From the NCBI GenBank assembly GCA_038206235.1, contig JBBRBB010000016.1:1-64000 (forward strand): 64,000 nucleotides of DNA, given 5' to 3'. Shown in pieces: positions 22,569 to 32,223 of the stretch. The stretch's first letter is position 1; every line of letters starts with the position of its first letter. The translations under genes were made by a program, and so were the position numbers. Under the pieces are notes generated by a model, which worked only from the letters and a program-made list of their open reading frames with translations, searched no databases and was not told the DNA's origin. Source of the DNA: JBBRBB01 sp038206235. Lineage in GTDB: Bacteria > Bacteroidota > Bacteroidia > Chitinophagales > Chitinophagaceae.

Positions 22569-25500
22569 ATGATTTTGATGAAGAAAATATTTGTGATATT
22601 GATTATTACTTTTATCGCTTTTCATGCGCAATCGCAGCAATACAACAATGAGTGGATTGATTACAATAAAACGTATTACAAGTTTAAAATTGGCGCTACA
22701 GGATTGTACAGAATCAATCAACCCAATTTACCGGCTGCTTTGCAAAGTGTTGATGCAGCACAATTTCAATTATCGCGGAATGGAAAAGAGGTTGCGATTT
22801 ATACGAGTGTGACAACGGGCATTCTTCCTTCAAACGGATACATTGAATTTTGGGGCGAGCAAAATGATGGCAAACCTGACAGGGCTTTATATAAAGACCC
22901 TGCCAATCAACTAAGTGATGCACTAAGCCTGGAAACCGATACCGCGGCTTATTTTCTTACTGTAAATTCCACGGGAAATAATCTTCGCATACGTGATACC
23001 CTGAATGATGTTGCAAACAATACACTTTCTCCTGAACTATATTTCATGTATGATTACCGTGTTGATTTTAAAGACATGATTAACCGTGGTCTGGCTGCAA
23101 ATTTTGGCGAGTATGTATATTCATCTACTTACGATGTTGGCGAATGGTGGAGCAGTCGGGATATTAGCCCATCTACTCCTTTAATAGTGAATGCGGGGGA
23201 TTTAAAAGCAGCTAACGCAACAGTACCTGTGCAACTGAATGTTTCCGTAGTGGGTAACAGTTTCATTGGAGGAACAACTGACAGAACTGTTAAGATTGAT
23301 ATTAATGGCTCAATTGTTATTAGCCAGATTCTTCCTTATCTGAATGCACAAATTTTGAGTAATGATAGTGTTTCACTTTCTTTAATCAGCACAAACACCA
23401 CAAATTTTACTATTTCTGAAATCAATAACAGTGTTAACGGAGCAAACGATAGATTTGTCACTGGCTTTCTCGATTTGAATTATCCACGCAAATTCGATTT
23501 CGGCAGCAGCAACAATTTTGTTTTTAATATGCCTGCATCCGCAGCCAAATATTTGGAGATAAGCAATTTCAGTTGGGGCACTGCAACACCGCCTGTTCTG
23601 TACGATTTATCAAACAACAAAAGATATATTGCCAATACAAGTGTTGCAGGATTATTACGCTTTGCTCTGCTGCCAAGCAATGTTGATAGAAAATTGGTTT
23701 TGGTAAGTGAAGATTCATCCAACATTAAACCTATCAACAGTTTAACCCAACGCAACTTCATCAATTTTACAACAAGCAGCAACCAGGGCGATTATCTCAT
23801 CATCTCAAACAAAATTCTTATCGGTACTTCAACCACAGGTCCTGTGCAAAAATATCGTGATTATCGGGGTAGCCTTGAAGGTGGTTCATTCACTGCAAAA
23901 ATTTATGATATAGATGATTTGGTTGATGAGTTTGCTTACGGAATAAAAATGCATCCGCTTAGCATAAAGAATTTTTTAAGCTATGCAAGAAACACTTTCG
24001 CTGTAAAGCCAAAGTTCGCATTCTTAATTGGCAAAGCCGTTACCTATAATGATTACAGGGCAAATGAAAAATCTCCCTACGCTGATAAATTAAATCTTGT
24101 TCCCACATTTGGATGGCCTGCATCTGATAACTTACTTGCCTCCGCAGATTTAAGTCCACTACCCGCAACAAATATTGGAAGGCTTGCTGCCATTACTCAA
24201 AACGAAGTACAAATTTATCTTGACAAAGTAACAGCGTATGAACAGCAGCAGGCAAGCACTTTGCAGACTATTGCAAATAAAGCATGGATGAAAACGGTGG
24301 TGCATGTTGTAGGCGCCAATGACCAGCAGCTCTACGAATCTCTTACAAGAGACATGAACATGTACAAGACAATTATTATTGATACTTTATTCGGCGGCAG
24401 TGTAACTACTTTCAGTAATGCTACTTCAAATTCGGCGGGTACAGCTTCCAATGATTTAATGACCCAGATTTGGAATAATGGCATAAGCCTGATTAATTAT
24501 TTTGGACATTCTGCTGCAACCACACTCGATTATAATTTGAATGAACCTACGGCTTTCAATAATTATCAAAAGTATCCTGTGTTTATTGTAGGCGGATGCA
24601 ATGCAGGAAATATTTATTCTTATGATACATCAAGACTAAATCAAATAACTTCTCTCTCTGAAAAATATGTTCTCACGAAAGACAAAGGCTCTATTGCATT
24701 TATTGCCAGCACGCATTTTGGAGTGGAGAGTTATCTTCATACATACAATCTCGGCTTTTACCGTTCATTAGATTTGAATGATTACAACACGCCTGTTTCA
24801 AATAATATGAATGCCGGAGTTGTATCATTGCTGAATCTCGGCTCCACAAATTTTACAGCAACGCTTCATGCAGAAGAAAATGTATTGCATGGCGACCCTG
24901 CGATAAAAGTAAATGCGCATGCAAAACCTGACTTTGTAATCGAGGAGCCGCAAGTAATTATAAATCCCAGCTTTATTTCTGTTGCCGATAACAGCTTTAA
25001 TATTAAATGCTATTTCTACAACATTGGAAAAGCAACAGGAGATTCTGTTTCTGTTTTAATAAAAAGGCAATATCCTGACGGAAGTATTTCCATACTTGCA
25101 TCACAAAAAATAAAATCAGTTCGCTATATTGATTCGCTTTCATTCACCATTCCTATTGTTGCTTCAACAGACAAAGGAGAAAATAAACTTACTGTAACAA
25201 TTGATGATGATTATCAATACATGGAATTGAGTGAGATGAATAACAGCGTTACCAAATCATTTTTTATTTATGAGGATGAATTAAATCCTGTATATCCTTA
25301 TAATTTCTCCATTGTTAGTAAGAACGGAATTAAATTTTATGCATCCACAGCAAATCCTGTAACGCCTTCACGGCAATATGTAATGGAGCTTGATACCACA
25401 GAGCTATTCAATTCATCATTAAAAGCCATGCAAACCATTACATCAGTTGGCGGTGTGCTCGAGTTTACACCGTCTGTTTCATTTACTGACAGCACGGTTT

Positions 25501-27674
25501 ATTATTGGCGGGTAGCGCCTGTGCCCACAAGCGGCCCATATCACTGGAATACGTTCAGCTTTGTGTACATACCGGGAAGCAGCGCCGGATTTAATCAATC
25601 ACATTTATACCAGCACTTAAAATCAAACACTGAAAGAATTTATATTGACAGCTTCAGCCGCAGGTGGACTTATAAAGATATCCTTTCTTCACTAAGTCTG
25701 TATAATGGAATATTTAATTACAGCGGGTTTATAGATGCCGATTTCCAGGTGCAGATAAATGGCAACACCATAACTGAAGGAGCATGTTTGGGGCACTCAA
25801 TCATTTTTAATTTGTTTGACCCCGTAACATTAAAACCTTACTATAATCAAACAAATCCTTCTACTGTTGGCAGCGGAAATTACGGAGGATTTATGGACAG
25901 TTGGACAAACGCGGGCTGCACTAAAAAAGGTAATGAGTACAATTTTGAATTTCATTACTGGGATACATCGAGTAGAAGAAAGATGCGTGACTTCATGGAC
26001 TGGATACCCAACGGTTTACTCGTTACCATGCGGTTGATATATGATGAACCTTACGATCAATCGGCTTCGTTATGGCATTCTGATACAGCAGTCTATGGCG
26101 CAGGAAATACCTTTTACGACAGGCTTGTTCAAAACGGTTTTACTGCAATAGATTCTTTTAATTACTTCCGTACATGGGTGTTCAATTATGAAAAAAACAA
26201 TCCATTGTTTACACCCGAATGGAAGTTTAGCAATAGCCAGTTCGATTTGATAATTTACAACCGTGATATTAGCTCTTCTGATACCTTAGGCTATATTACC
26301 TCTCCGTTATTTGGTCCGGCAAAAGCATGGAAAAAAGTTTTGTGGAACGGGTACAGTGTGGATAGCAAGCCCGGTGACAAAGCAACCGTAGATGTTATTG
26401 GTATTGATTCTGCCGGAGGAGAAAGGGTGCTCTATACGTTGAATACTTCGCAGCAAAATTTTGATATTTCAACTGTAAGTGTTGCGAGCTATCCATATTT
26501 AAAATTAAAGATGCGCAATGCAGACAGCATCAATCTTACACCTTATCAATTGCGCTGGTGGAGAATTTTGTATGATGCTGTACCTGAAGGTGCATTAGCG
26601 CCAAATATTTTATATACGTTCAGCGATACAGTTGCTTTAGGGCAGAGTGAAGATTTCTCAATGGCATTTAAAAATGTAAGTGAAACAGCTTTTGCAGATA
26701 GTATTTTAGTTAAGCTCATTGTGTACGATGCAGCAAATAACACCAACATAATTCCCGTTGCCAAATTGAAAAAATTAAATCCCGGAGATACGGCTGTCAT
26801 CAAAGCATCCATTGATACCAAGCTTCTTGGCGGATTGAATAATTTATATCTTGATGTGAATCCTGAGAACGCTCAGCCCGAACAATATCATTTCAATAAT
26901 TTCCTCTATAAAACTTTTACAGTTGCTGCTGATAATTATAAGCCAACACTTGATGTAACCTTTGATGGTGTGCATATTCTCAACAATGATATTGTATCGG
27001 CGCAGCCGCATATTGTTATTAAGATGAAAGACGAATCGGGTTATTTATTGCTCGATGATACTTCTCTCTTCACGGTACAGTTGCAATATCCTGATGGTTC
27101 TATGCATCCATATTATTTTAATACAGATACCCTCACATTTACGCCTGCAACAAAAGGCACAGACAATACCGCAACAGTTGACTTCACACCCTATCTTACA
27201 ACAGATGGTAATTATCAATTGCTTGTTCATGGAAAAGATAAAACGGGAAACCCCGCAGGCAATGCAGATTACAAGGTGAGCTTCCAGGTTTATAACAAAC
27301 CGATGATTACAAACATGTTTAATTATCCGAATCCATTTACAACATCAACGGCATTTGTATTTACGGTAACAGGAAGTGAAGTGCCGCAGAATATTCGCAT
27401 ACAAATATTAACCATTACCGGGAAGATTGTAAAGGAGATTACAAAGGCAGAGTTAGGTGATTTGCATATCGGCAGAAATATTACCGATTACAAATGGGAT
27501 GGTACAGACCAGTACGGGCAAAAGCTTGCAAATGGTGTTTATTTATATAGAGTGCTAACGAATCTTAACAGGAAATCTCTCGATAAATTTCCCACCTACG
27601 ATAAAAATGGATTTACTGTTGATACCGATAAATATTTCACCAAAGGATATGGGAAGATGTATTTAATGAGATGA
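22569..27674 (+). CDS. porU2: PorU2-like type IX secretion sortase (peptidase C25 domain)
   Basis: 1701 residues; ATG 22578 (MKKIFVILIITFIAFHAQSQ) is an equally good start giving a cleaner signal peptide. An N-terminal beta region is followed by the gingipain-like C25 domain (about 410-790) with YLIISNKILIGTSTTGPVQK, SLINYFGHSAATTLDYN (catalytic His647) and VFIVGGCNAGNIYSYD (catalytic Cys677). Several Ig/CARDB-like domains follow. A T9SS C-terminal sorting domain closes it (NYPNPFTTSTAFVFTV, WDGTDQYGQKLANGVYLYRV). PorU cleaves the sorting domains of T9SS cargo and attaches them to A-LPS. The length (about 1700 versus about 1100-1300 for classic PorU) fits the PorU2 type found with PorV2. Confidence 0.88.
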   Translation: MILMKKIFVILIITFIAFHAQSQQYNNEWIDYNKTYYKFKIGATGLYRINQPNLPAALQSVDAAQFQLSRNGKEVAIYTSVTTGILPSNGYIEFWGEQNDGKPDRALYKDPANQLSDALSLETDTAAYFLTVNSTGNNLRIRDTLNDVANNTLSPELYFMYDYRVDFKDMINRGLAANFGEYVYSSTYDVGEWWSSRDISPSTPLIVNAGDLKAANATVPVQLNVSVVGNSFIGGTTDRTVKIDINGSIVISQILPYLNAQILSNDSVSLSLISTNTTNFTISEINNSVNGANDRFVTGFLDLNYPRKFDFGSSNNFVFNMPASAAKYLEISNFSWGTATPPVLYDLSNNKRYIANTSVAGLLRFALLPSNVDRKLVLVSEDSSNIKPINSLTQRNFINFTTSSNQGDYLIISNKILIGTSTTGPVQKYRDYRGSLEGGSFTAKIYDIDDLVDEFAYGIKMHPLSIKNFLSYARNTFAVKPKFAFLIGKAVTYNDYRANEKSPYADKLNLVPTFGWPASDNLLASADLSPLPATNIGRLAAITQNEVQIYLDKVTAYEQQQASTLQTIANKAWMKTVVHVVGANDQQLYESLTRDMNMYKTIIIDTLFGGSVTTFSNATSNSAGTASNDLMTQIWNNGISLINYFGHSAATTLDYNLNEPTAFNNYQKYPVFIVGGCNAGNIYSYDTSRLNQITSLSEKYVLTKDKGSIAFIASTHFGVESYLHTYNLGFYRSLDLNDYNTPVSNNMNAGVVSLLNLGSTNFTATLHAEENVLHGDPAIKVNAHAKPDFVIEEPQVIINPSFISVADNSFNIKCYFYNIGKATGDSVSVLIKRQYPDGSISILASQKIKSVRYIDSLSFTIPIVASTDKGENKLTVTIDDDYQYMELSEMNNSVTKSFFIYEDELNPVYPYNFSIVSKNGIKFYASTANPVTPSRQYVMELDTTELFNSSLKAMQTITSVGGVLEFTPSVSFTDSTVYYWRVAPVPTSGPYHWNTFSFVYIPGSSAGFNQSHLYQHLKSNTERIYIDSFSRRWTYKDILSSLSLYNGIFNYSGFIDADFQVQINGNTITEGACLGHSIIFNLFDPVTLKPYYNQTNPSTVGSGNYGGFMDSWTNAGCTKKGNEYNFEFHYWDTSSRRKMRDFMDWIPNGLLVTMRLIYDEPYDQSASLWHSDTAVYGAGNTFYDRLVQNGFTAIDSFNYFRTWVFNYEKNNPLFTPEWKFSNSQFDLIIYNRDISSSDTLGYITSPLFGPAKAWKKVLWNGYSVDSKPGDKATVDVIGIDSAGGERVLYTLNTSQQNFDISTVSVASYPYLKLKMRNADSINLTPYQLRWWRILYDAVPEGALAPNILYTFSDTVALGQSEDFSMAFKNVSETAFADSILVKLIVYDAANNTNIIPVAKLKKLNPGDTAVIKASIDTKLLGGLNNLYLDVNPENAQPEQYHFNNFLYKTFTVAADNYKPTLDVTFDGVHILNNDIVSAQPHIVIKMKDESGYLLLDDTSLFTVQLQYPDGSMHPYYFNTDTLTFTPATKGTDNTATVDFTPYLTTDGNYQLLVHGKDKTGNPAGNADYKVSFQVYNKPMITNMFNYPNPFTTSTAFVFTVTGSEVPQNIRIQILTITGKIVKEITKAELGDLHIGRNITDYKWDGTDQYGQKLANGVYLYRVLTNLNRKSLDKFPTYDKNGFTVDTDKYFTKGYGKMYLMR

Positions 27675-27706
27675 TATATTTATTGGCTATTCAATACTTT
27701 TGCTGT

Positions 27707-27949
27707 ATGCAAAAATTAGCAGATTATATAACAGTGAGCGCAGGGATACAATTTGGAAAACCTGTTTTTAAAGGCACACGGGTTCCGGTGGAAAGTTTGT
27801 TTTGGCATTTGGAAAAAGGTATATCACTTCAGGAATTTCTTGAAGATTTTCCAAGTGTAAACCGCGAACAGGCAGAAGCCGTAATAGAATGGAGCGCAAA
27901 GCATTTCTCATTGCCAGAAATAATTTCAGATGAAACTGTTATTAGATGA
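27707..27949 (+). CDS. DUF433 protein, putative antitoxin
   Basis: 80 residues from ATG 27707; an in-frame start at 27671 would overlap porU2. QKLADYITVSAGIQFGKPVF, then KGTRVPVESLFWHLEKGISL, then EFLEDFPSVNREQAEAVIEW is the DUF433 core (i...p.i..GkP.ikGTRipv..il..l..G.s..eil.dyP.l..e.v.a.l.ya), a small winged-helix-like DNA-binding fold. The gene overlaps the next one by 20 bases. DUF433-DUF5615 pairs are widely regarded as TA-like modules, with DUF433 as the presumed antitoxin or repressor. Confidence 0.88.
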   Translation: MQKLADYITVSAGIQFGKPVFKGTRVPVESLFWHLEKGISLQEFLEDFPSVNREQAEAVIEWSAKHFSLPEIISDETVIR

Positions 27950-28277
27950 AAATCTTCCGGTTAAACTCAAGTTTCGTTTTAAAGATGAAGGTTTTGAGGC
28001 CTACACTGTAAGAGATATGCGATGGCTTGGTAAAAGTAATGGCGAACTTTTACAATCAATGCTTGAAAATAACTTCACAACTTTTGTTACAATTGATAAT
28101 AATATTTCTTTTCAGCAAAATTTTATTAATTATCCTTTGCAGGTTGTTGTATTGATTGCAACAGATAACACTTATGAAACTATCATGGAATTTTTTCCTG
28201 ATATAATTATTGCGCTGCAAAAAAATCTCACAGGACCTGGTGTAGTAATACATCCTGAATATTTCAAAAAGAAATAA
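27930..28277 (+). CDS. DUF5615 PIN-like protein, putative toxin
   Basis: 115 residues. MKLLLDENLPVKLKFRFKDE is the family's llDe.lp..l...l...g start with a conserved Asp-Glu pair. Then EAYTVRDMRWLGKSNGELLQ (.tv.d.gw.g..D..ll, with Asn-Gly replacing the usual Asp), TTFVTIDNNISFQQNFINYP (fvT.D..i..qqn) and VVVLIATDNTYETIMEFFPD. The fold is a reduced PIN domain. The replacement SNGELL for the usual kD.ell removes one expected acidic residue, so nuclease activity is uncertain. Translationally coupled to the DUF433 gene. Confidence 0.85.
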   Translation: MKLLLDENLPVKLKFRFKDEGFEAYTVRDMRWLGKSNGELLQSMLENNFTTFVTIDNNISFQQNFINYPLQVVVLIATDNTYETIMEFFPDIIIALQKNLTGPGVVIHPEYFKKK

Positions 28278-28330
28278 CATCCATAAAGATTAGCTCAAAA
28301 AAATTTATTTAATGAGATGATATTTGCACC

Positions 28331-28708
28331 ATGAATAAACCCGGCATTGGTACAAGAGTATTGAACTTTTTGGTTGATACAGCTTTGATTTTTGGATTGA
28401 GCTTTGCCGCTTACAAATTTTGGTACTTCTATGTTTTTTATTACGGGCTTTTATTTCTTCCTTTCTATGTCTTCTTCTGGGCGGTGATGTTTATTTATTA
28501 TTTATTCTTTGAATCTATTTTTAAACGCACGCCGGGGAAATGGATTACAATGAGTAAAGTAGTAAATAAAAAAGGAGGAAAACCTTCCTTCCTGCAAATC
28601 GTAATAAGAAGCCTTATTCGCCTTACAATTATTGATTGCTTTTTTATCCCATTCTTTGATGATACACTGCATGATTACGTAAGCAAAACCACCGTGGTAG
28701 AGGTGTGA
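28331..28708 (+). CDS. RDD-family membrane protein
   Basis: 125 residues, complete for the family. MNKPGIGTRVLNFLVDTALI carries the R...D signature (tR.lnflvD), then two hydrophobic spans (LIFGLSFAAYKFWYF and LLFLPFYVFFWAVMFIYYLF), FESIFKRTPGKWITMSKVVN (E...krTpGK....kvv) and a third span around RSLIRLTIIDCFFIPFFDD, ending HDYVSKTTVV. RDD proteins are small integral membrane proteins of poorly known function, some linked to ion or solute transport. Spaced 53 bp from the DUF5615 gene; it may or may not be co-transcribed. Confidence 0.88.
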   Translation: MNKPGIGTRVLNFLVDTALIFGLSFAAYKFWYFYVFYYGLLFLPFYVFFWAVMFIYYLFFESIFKRTPGKWITMSKVVNKKGGKPSFLQIVIRSLIRLTIIDCFFIPFFDDTLHDYVSKTTVVEV

Positions 28709-28761
28709 AATTTATTCATCAACTAAAATGTGCTATGATGAAACAATTCGTATTTTTAGAC

Positions 28762-28977
28762 ATGAAAATAACTTATGACAAAGAAGCCGATGCATTGTAT
28801 ATCTCATTCAATGAAACCACAGTAACTACTGATATTGTGGCCGAAGGGATTGTTATTGATTACGATAAAAATGGTGCAGTAGCCGGAATTGAAATTATTG
28901 GCGCCAGTGCAAAGCTGGGTGATATTAATACTTTAAAAAAAATTTCCCTTGAAAATATTGGTTTAATTGAAGCCTGA
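28762..28977 (+). CDS. DUF2283 small protein
   Basis: 71 residues from ATG 28762: MKITYDKEADALYISFNETT, VAEGIVIDYDKNGAVAGIEI, IGASAKLGDINTLKKISLEN. This is the DUF2283 pattern m.i.YD.eaDaLyi.f......t.e...gviidyd..g.ivGiEil.as. The in-frame ATG at 28705 or 28738 adds residues not seen in the family. DUF2283 genes often lie beside DUF4258 genes in TA-like pairs. No partner is visible here, so this is probably an orphan. Function unknown. Confidence 0.85.
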   Translation: MKITYDKEADALYISFNETTVTTDIVAEGIVIDYDKNGAVAGIEIIGASAKLGDINTLKKISLENIGLIEA

Positions 28978-29385
28978 AGCTATTCCGCTTGATATTATAA
29001 ACTTCGCATCAATCCATTTAAGGCTTAATAAGTTTTACACAGATTACAATTGTGATTTTTTATTTCATTTTCTCAAAAACCGTTTAAATTTCATTCCAGA
29101 AAAAATATTATGGCTACACATGCAATTAACCTTAGTAGTCCCGATATTTATCGGAATAACCTTATTCCCTTATCCGGCAATAAGGTTTTAAGAGAGTGGG
29201 ATTATTTTTTTTACTAAGGTTAAAAAAATCGTTGCGTAATATTAATTGATAAACTGTTTAAGTTTCATTTCCTTCTAAGTTTTCTTATAATTAATATTGG
29301 ATAAAATTTAAACAGTTACTTAATACTGCACCGACATAATTATTTAAAACAACCTACCATAATGGAACTGTGATTTTTAACAAGC
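28978..29385. other. Intergenic region with direct and inverted copies of an AAACYGTTTAARTTT word
   Basis: No gene seen. AACCGTTTAAATTTCATTCC (about 29078), AACTGTTTAAGTTTCATTTCC (about 29253) and the inverse AAATTTAAACAGTT (about 29308) occur within 250 bp, the last two as an inverted repeat around an AT-rich spacer. CCTTATT / AATAAGG (about 29160-29187) could form a small hairpin. Possibly regulatory or a relic of a small mobile element. Confidence 0.45.
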
Positions 29386-30218
29386 ATGAAAGAGCGAATA
29401 AAAAAAATATTAAACAACGCCGGTTTATATCATTTTATGCAGGGCTGGTACAGGCAAAGCATTTTTTATGGTACACTTCTATTGTTTCACTTAAAATATT
29501 TTAAATATAAAGGAACTGGTTTCGCATGCAATTTTTGCAACAAACAATATGAAAAATTTGCTCCGCGCCTTGCAGCAAAAGAGGATAGAGTCGCATTAGA
29601 AAAATACAATGTAATTGCTGGTGATGGTGAAAATGTTTTTTGTCCCTACTGTATGAGCACAAGCCGCGAAAGGTAATACTGCAGATTTTGAAAGATGAAA
29701 TTGATTATCACGATAAAAAAATTTTGCACCTGTCGCCTGAGAAAAAAATTTTTGACTATTTAAAAAGCAAAGCAAATATTATACCTGCTGATAAAGCTCC
29801 GGGCTTTTACAAGCTTGTAGATAAAAATATAATGTACGCAGATGCAACTGTTCTGCCTTATGAGAATGAAGCATTCGATATAGTTATCGCCAATCATATA
29901 ATGGAGCATATACCAGAAGACAGGAAAGCGATGAAAGAAATTTACAGGGTTTTAAAAAAAGAGGGCAGGGGAATTGTGCAAATTCCTTTTTCAAAAACTA
30001 TTAATGCAACTATTGAAGAACCATTTATAAATAATGCAAAAATGCAATCGCAATTATTTGGTCAAAAAGATCATGTGCGTATTTATAATCTCAGCGATTA
30101 TATGAATCGTTTAAGGGAAGCAGGATTTACAGTAACCTATCTAACGCCGGAAATGCTTACGAAATATAGCAAATATGCATTACAGGAAAATGAAGGATTT
30201 ATTAATTGCGTGAAATAA
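29386..30218 (+). pseudogene. SAM-dependent methyltransferase with N-terminal zinc-ribbon-like region; frameshifted
   Basis: Two overlapping frames make one protein of about 277 residues. Frame 1 (29386-29676) has a basic N-terminus, then CNFCNKQYEKFAPRL and GDGENVFCPYCMSTSRER, a CxxC...CxxC zinc-ribbon-like module. Its stop comes right after SRER. The next frame, whose real homology starts near 29677, carries the methyltransferase: VILQILKDEIDYHDKKILHL (usually R...l...l), SPEKKIFDYLKSKANIIPAD, MYADATVLPYENEAFDIVIA, NHIMEHIPEDRKAMKEIYRV and LKKEGRGIVQIPFS. One missing base near 29676 explains the break. Such enzymes often lie in glycan clusters. If the shift is a sequencing error, the gene would be functional. 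Confidence 0.82.
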
Positions 30219-30251
30219 GAGTTAGTGATTGATTGCAATTTATAACAACTA

Positions 30252-32084
30252 TTACATTCTCTCAGGAACATCAATACCCAATAATTTCATTGCTGTTTTT
30301 ATTACATGTGCAGTAAGCTGTGCTATCTGCAAACGCAGTGCTTTCTTTTCTTCACTCTCTGCATTTGAAATTGAATGTTCGGTATAAAAAGAGTTGAACG
30401 TTTTGGCAAGATTGAAAACATAGATTGCAATTTTAGAAGGGTCTAATTCAATTGCTGCTTCATTAATCACAGCAGAAAATTGTTCAAGATGAATGATTAA
30501 TTCTTTTTCCAAAGGCAGTAATTCTGATTGCTGCTGACTGTCCACAGGACTCTGCGAGCCGACTGCTGACTGCCGACTGCTGACTGCCGACTGCTCACTG
30601 CTGACTGCTGACTGCTTTCTAAAAATACTTTTTATTCTCGCATAAGTATACTGCACAAACGGTGCGGTAAACCCATGAAAATCTATACTTTCTTCAGGAT
30701 TAAATATCATTCTTTTCTTTGGGTGTACACGCAACAAAAAAAACTTCAATGCGCCAAGTGCAATTACCTGATATAAATGGTGTAACTCTTCTTCAGTAAA
30801 ATCTTTCACCTTACCAAGCGCTTCCGTTTTTTGTTGCGCAATAACGAGCATTTCATCAATTAAATCATCAGCATCAACAACAGTGCCTTCACGGCTTTTC
30901 ATTTTGCCGCCGGGTAATTCAACCATGCCATAGTTCAAATGATACATATTTTGTGCGGCAGGTATGGCAAGTTTTTGACAAATTAGTTTCAGCACCTTGA
31001 AATGATAGTTTTGCTCATCACCAACAACATAAATGCTTTGATTGAATTTATACTCTTCATATTTGTTTACTGCAAGACCAATATCCTGCGTTATATAAAG
31101 TCCGGTTCCATCTTTTCGCTGCACAATTTTTTCATCAAGACCTTCGGCTCTCAGGTCAATCCATATACCGCCATCTTCCTTTTTATAAAAAACCCCTTTG
31201 CGTAATCCTTCTTCAACAAAATTTTTACCAAGTAAATACGTTTCACTCTCATAATATATTTTGTCAAAATCACTGCCTATTCTTTTATACGTTTCCTCAA
31301 AGCCCTTATATACCCAATTATTCATCATTTGCCACAACTCAACTGTATCAGGCTTTCCGGCTTCCCAATCGAGCAGCATTTGCTGGGCTGCTTTCATAAC
31401 TGGAGCCTCTTTTTCTGCTTCTTCTTTAGCCATTCCATTCTCTGATAATTCGTTCACCTGTTTTTTATATTCATCGTTGAACTTCACATAATAATCACCC
31501 ACAAAATGGTCGCCCTTAATGCCGGTGCTTTCAGGAGTAGCGCTATTTGCAAATAATTTCCATGCAAGCATGCTTTTGCAAATATGAACGCCGCGATCGT
31601 TTACAATACAGGTTTTTATTATTTCATTACCTTTTGCTTTAAGAATTTCTGCTGCACTCCATCCTAAAAAATTATTTCTCAAATGACCCAGATGTAAAGG
31701 CTTATTACTGTTTGGAGAGGAATATTCTACTACTATTTTCTTACCTTTTTTTTCACTTATTCCATACAAGGAGCTATTATAATTTTTTTGCAAAAAATCA
31801 ATCCAGTAAGAATCTGAAATGATTACGTTGAGAAATCCTTTAATCACATTGAATGAAGTGAAAAGCCCAGGATGCTTCTGTAAAAGATGATTTCCAATTT
31901 CATTACCTGCAACTTCAGAAGATTTTTTAAGTTGCTTAGTCAGATTAAAAAGCACAATGGTATAATCGCCTTCAAACTCAGGCTTGGTAAGGTTTACAAT
32001 AATATCTGAAGAAATAAATTCAGCCTGATATAGCTCTTTAATTGTTGATGTTGCTGCACTTGCTATTTCCGTTACTATGCTCAT
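30252..32084 (-). CDS. argS: Arginine-tRNA ligase
   Basis: 610 residues, class I synthetase. The N-terminal ArgRS domain is followed by the HIGH motif in SSPNSNKPLHLGHLRNN and by NDRGVHICKSMLAW. GTGLYITQDIGLAVNKYEEY and IYVVGDEQNYHFKVLKLICQ form the active site, and MVELPGGKMKSREGTVVDAD holds the KMSKS-like loop. The anticodon domain begins near PFVQYTYARIKSIFRK and ends GIDVPERM, the canonical C-terminus. Between these landmarks an insert of about 30 residues of QSAVSSE/QSAVGSQ repeats comes from a 13-unit heptamer array (30526-30616). It charges tRNA-Arg. A TATTTTCG-like -7 box lies about 25 bp upstream of the ATG. Confidence 0.97.
   Translation of the reverse strand: MSIVTEIASAATSTIKELYQAEFISSDIIVNLTKPEFEGDYTIVLFNLTKQLKKSSEVAGNEIGNHLLQKHPGLFTSFNVIKGFLNVIISDSYWIDFLQKNYNSSLYGISEKKGKKIVVEYSSPNSNKPLHLGHLRNNFLGWSAAEILKAKGNEIIKTCIVNDRGVHICKSMLAWKLFANSATPESTGIKGDHFVGDYYVKFNDEYKKQVNELSENGMAKEEAEKEAPVMKAAQQMLLDWEAGKPDTVELWQMMNNWVYKGFEETYKRIGSDFDKIYYESETYLLGKNFVEEGLRKGVFYKKEDGGIWIDLRAEGLDEKIVQRKDGTGLYITQDIGLAVNKYEEYKFNQSIYVVGDEQNYHFKVLKLICQKLAIPAAQNMYHLNYGMVELPGGKMKSREGTVVDADDLIDEMLVIAQQKTEALGKVKDFTEEELHHLYQVIALGALKFFLLRVHPKKRMIFNPEESIDFHGFTAPFVQYTYARIKSIFRKQSAVSSEQSAVSSRQSAVGSQSPVDSQQQSELLPLEKELIIHLEQFSAVINEAAIELDPSKIAIYVFNLAKTFNSFYTEHSISNAESEEKKALRLQIAQLTAHVIKTAMKLLGIDVPERM
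30526..30616 (-). repeat. Thirteen heptanucleotide units inside argS
   Basis: Eight clear 7-mers (30561-30616) read AGCAGTC, AGCAGTC, AGCAGTG, AGCAGTC, GGCAGTC, AGCAGTC, GGCAGTC, AGCAGTC on the coding strand; five degenerate ones follow. It uses the same words and the same coding-strand orientation as the array in mutL. The reverse orientation would contain TGA (GAC TGC TGA). Confidence 0.92.
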
Positions 32085-32223
32085 AATAAAATTCTCAGGG
32101 AAACGAAAATAGTGAAAGAGATTTTGCTATACAGTGTTTAATCGAGACACTTGACAATAAATTCTTAAAACAATCAGAGAGCACAATCGTTCATTTGCAA
32201 TAACAATACCTTCGCCGCCGCTT

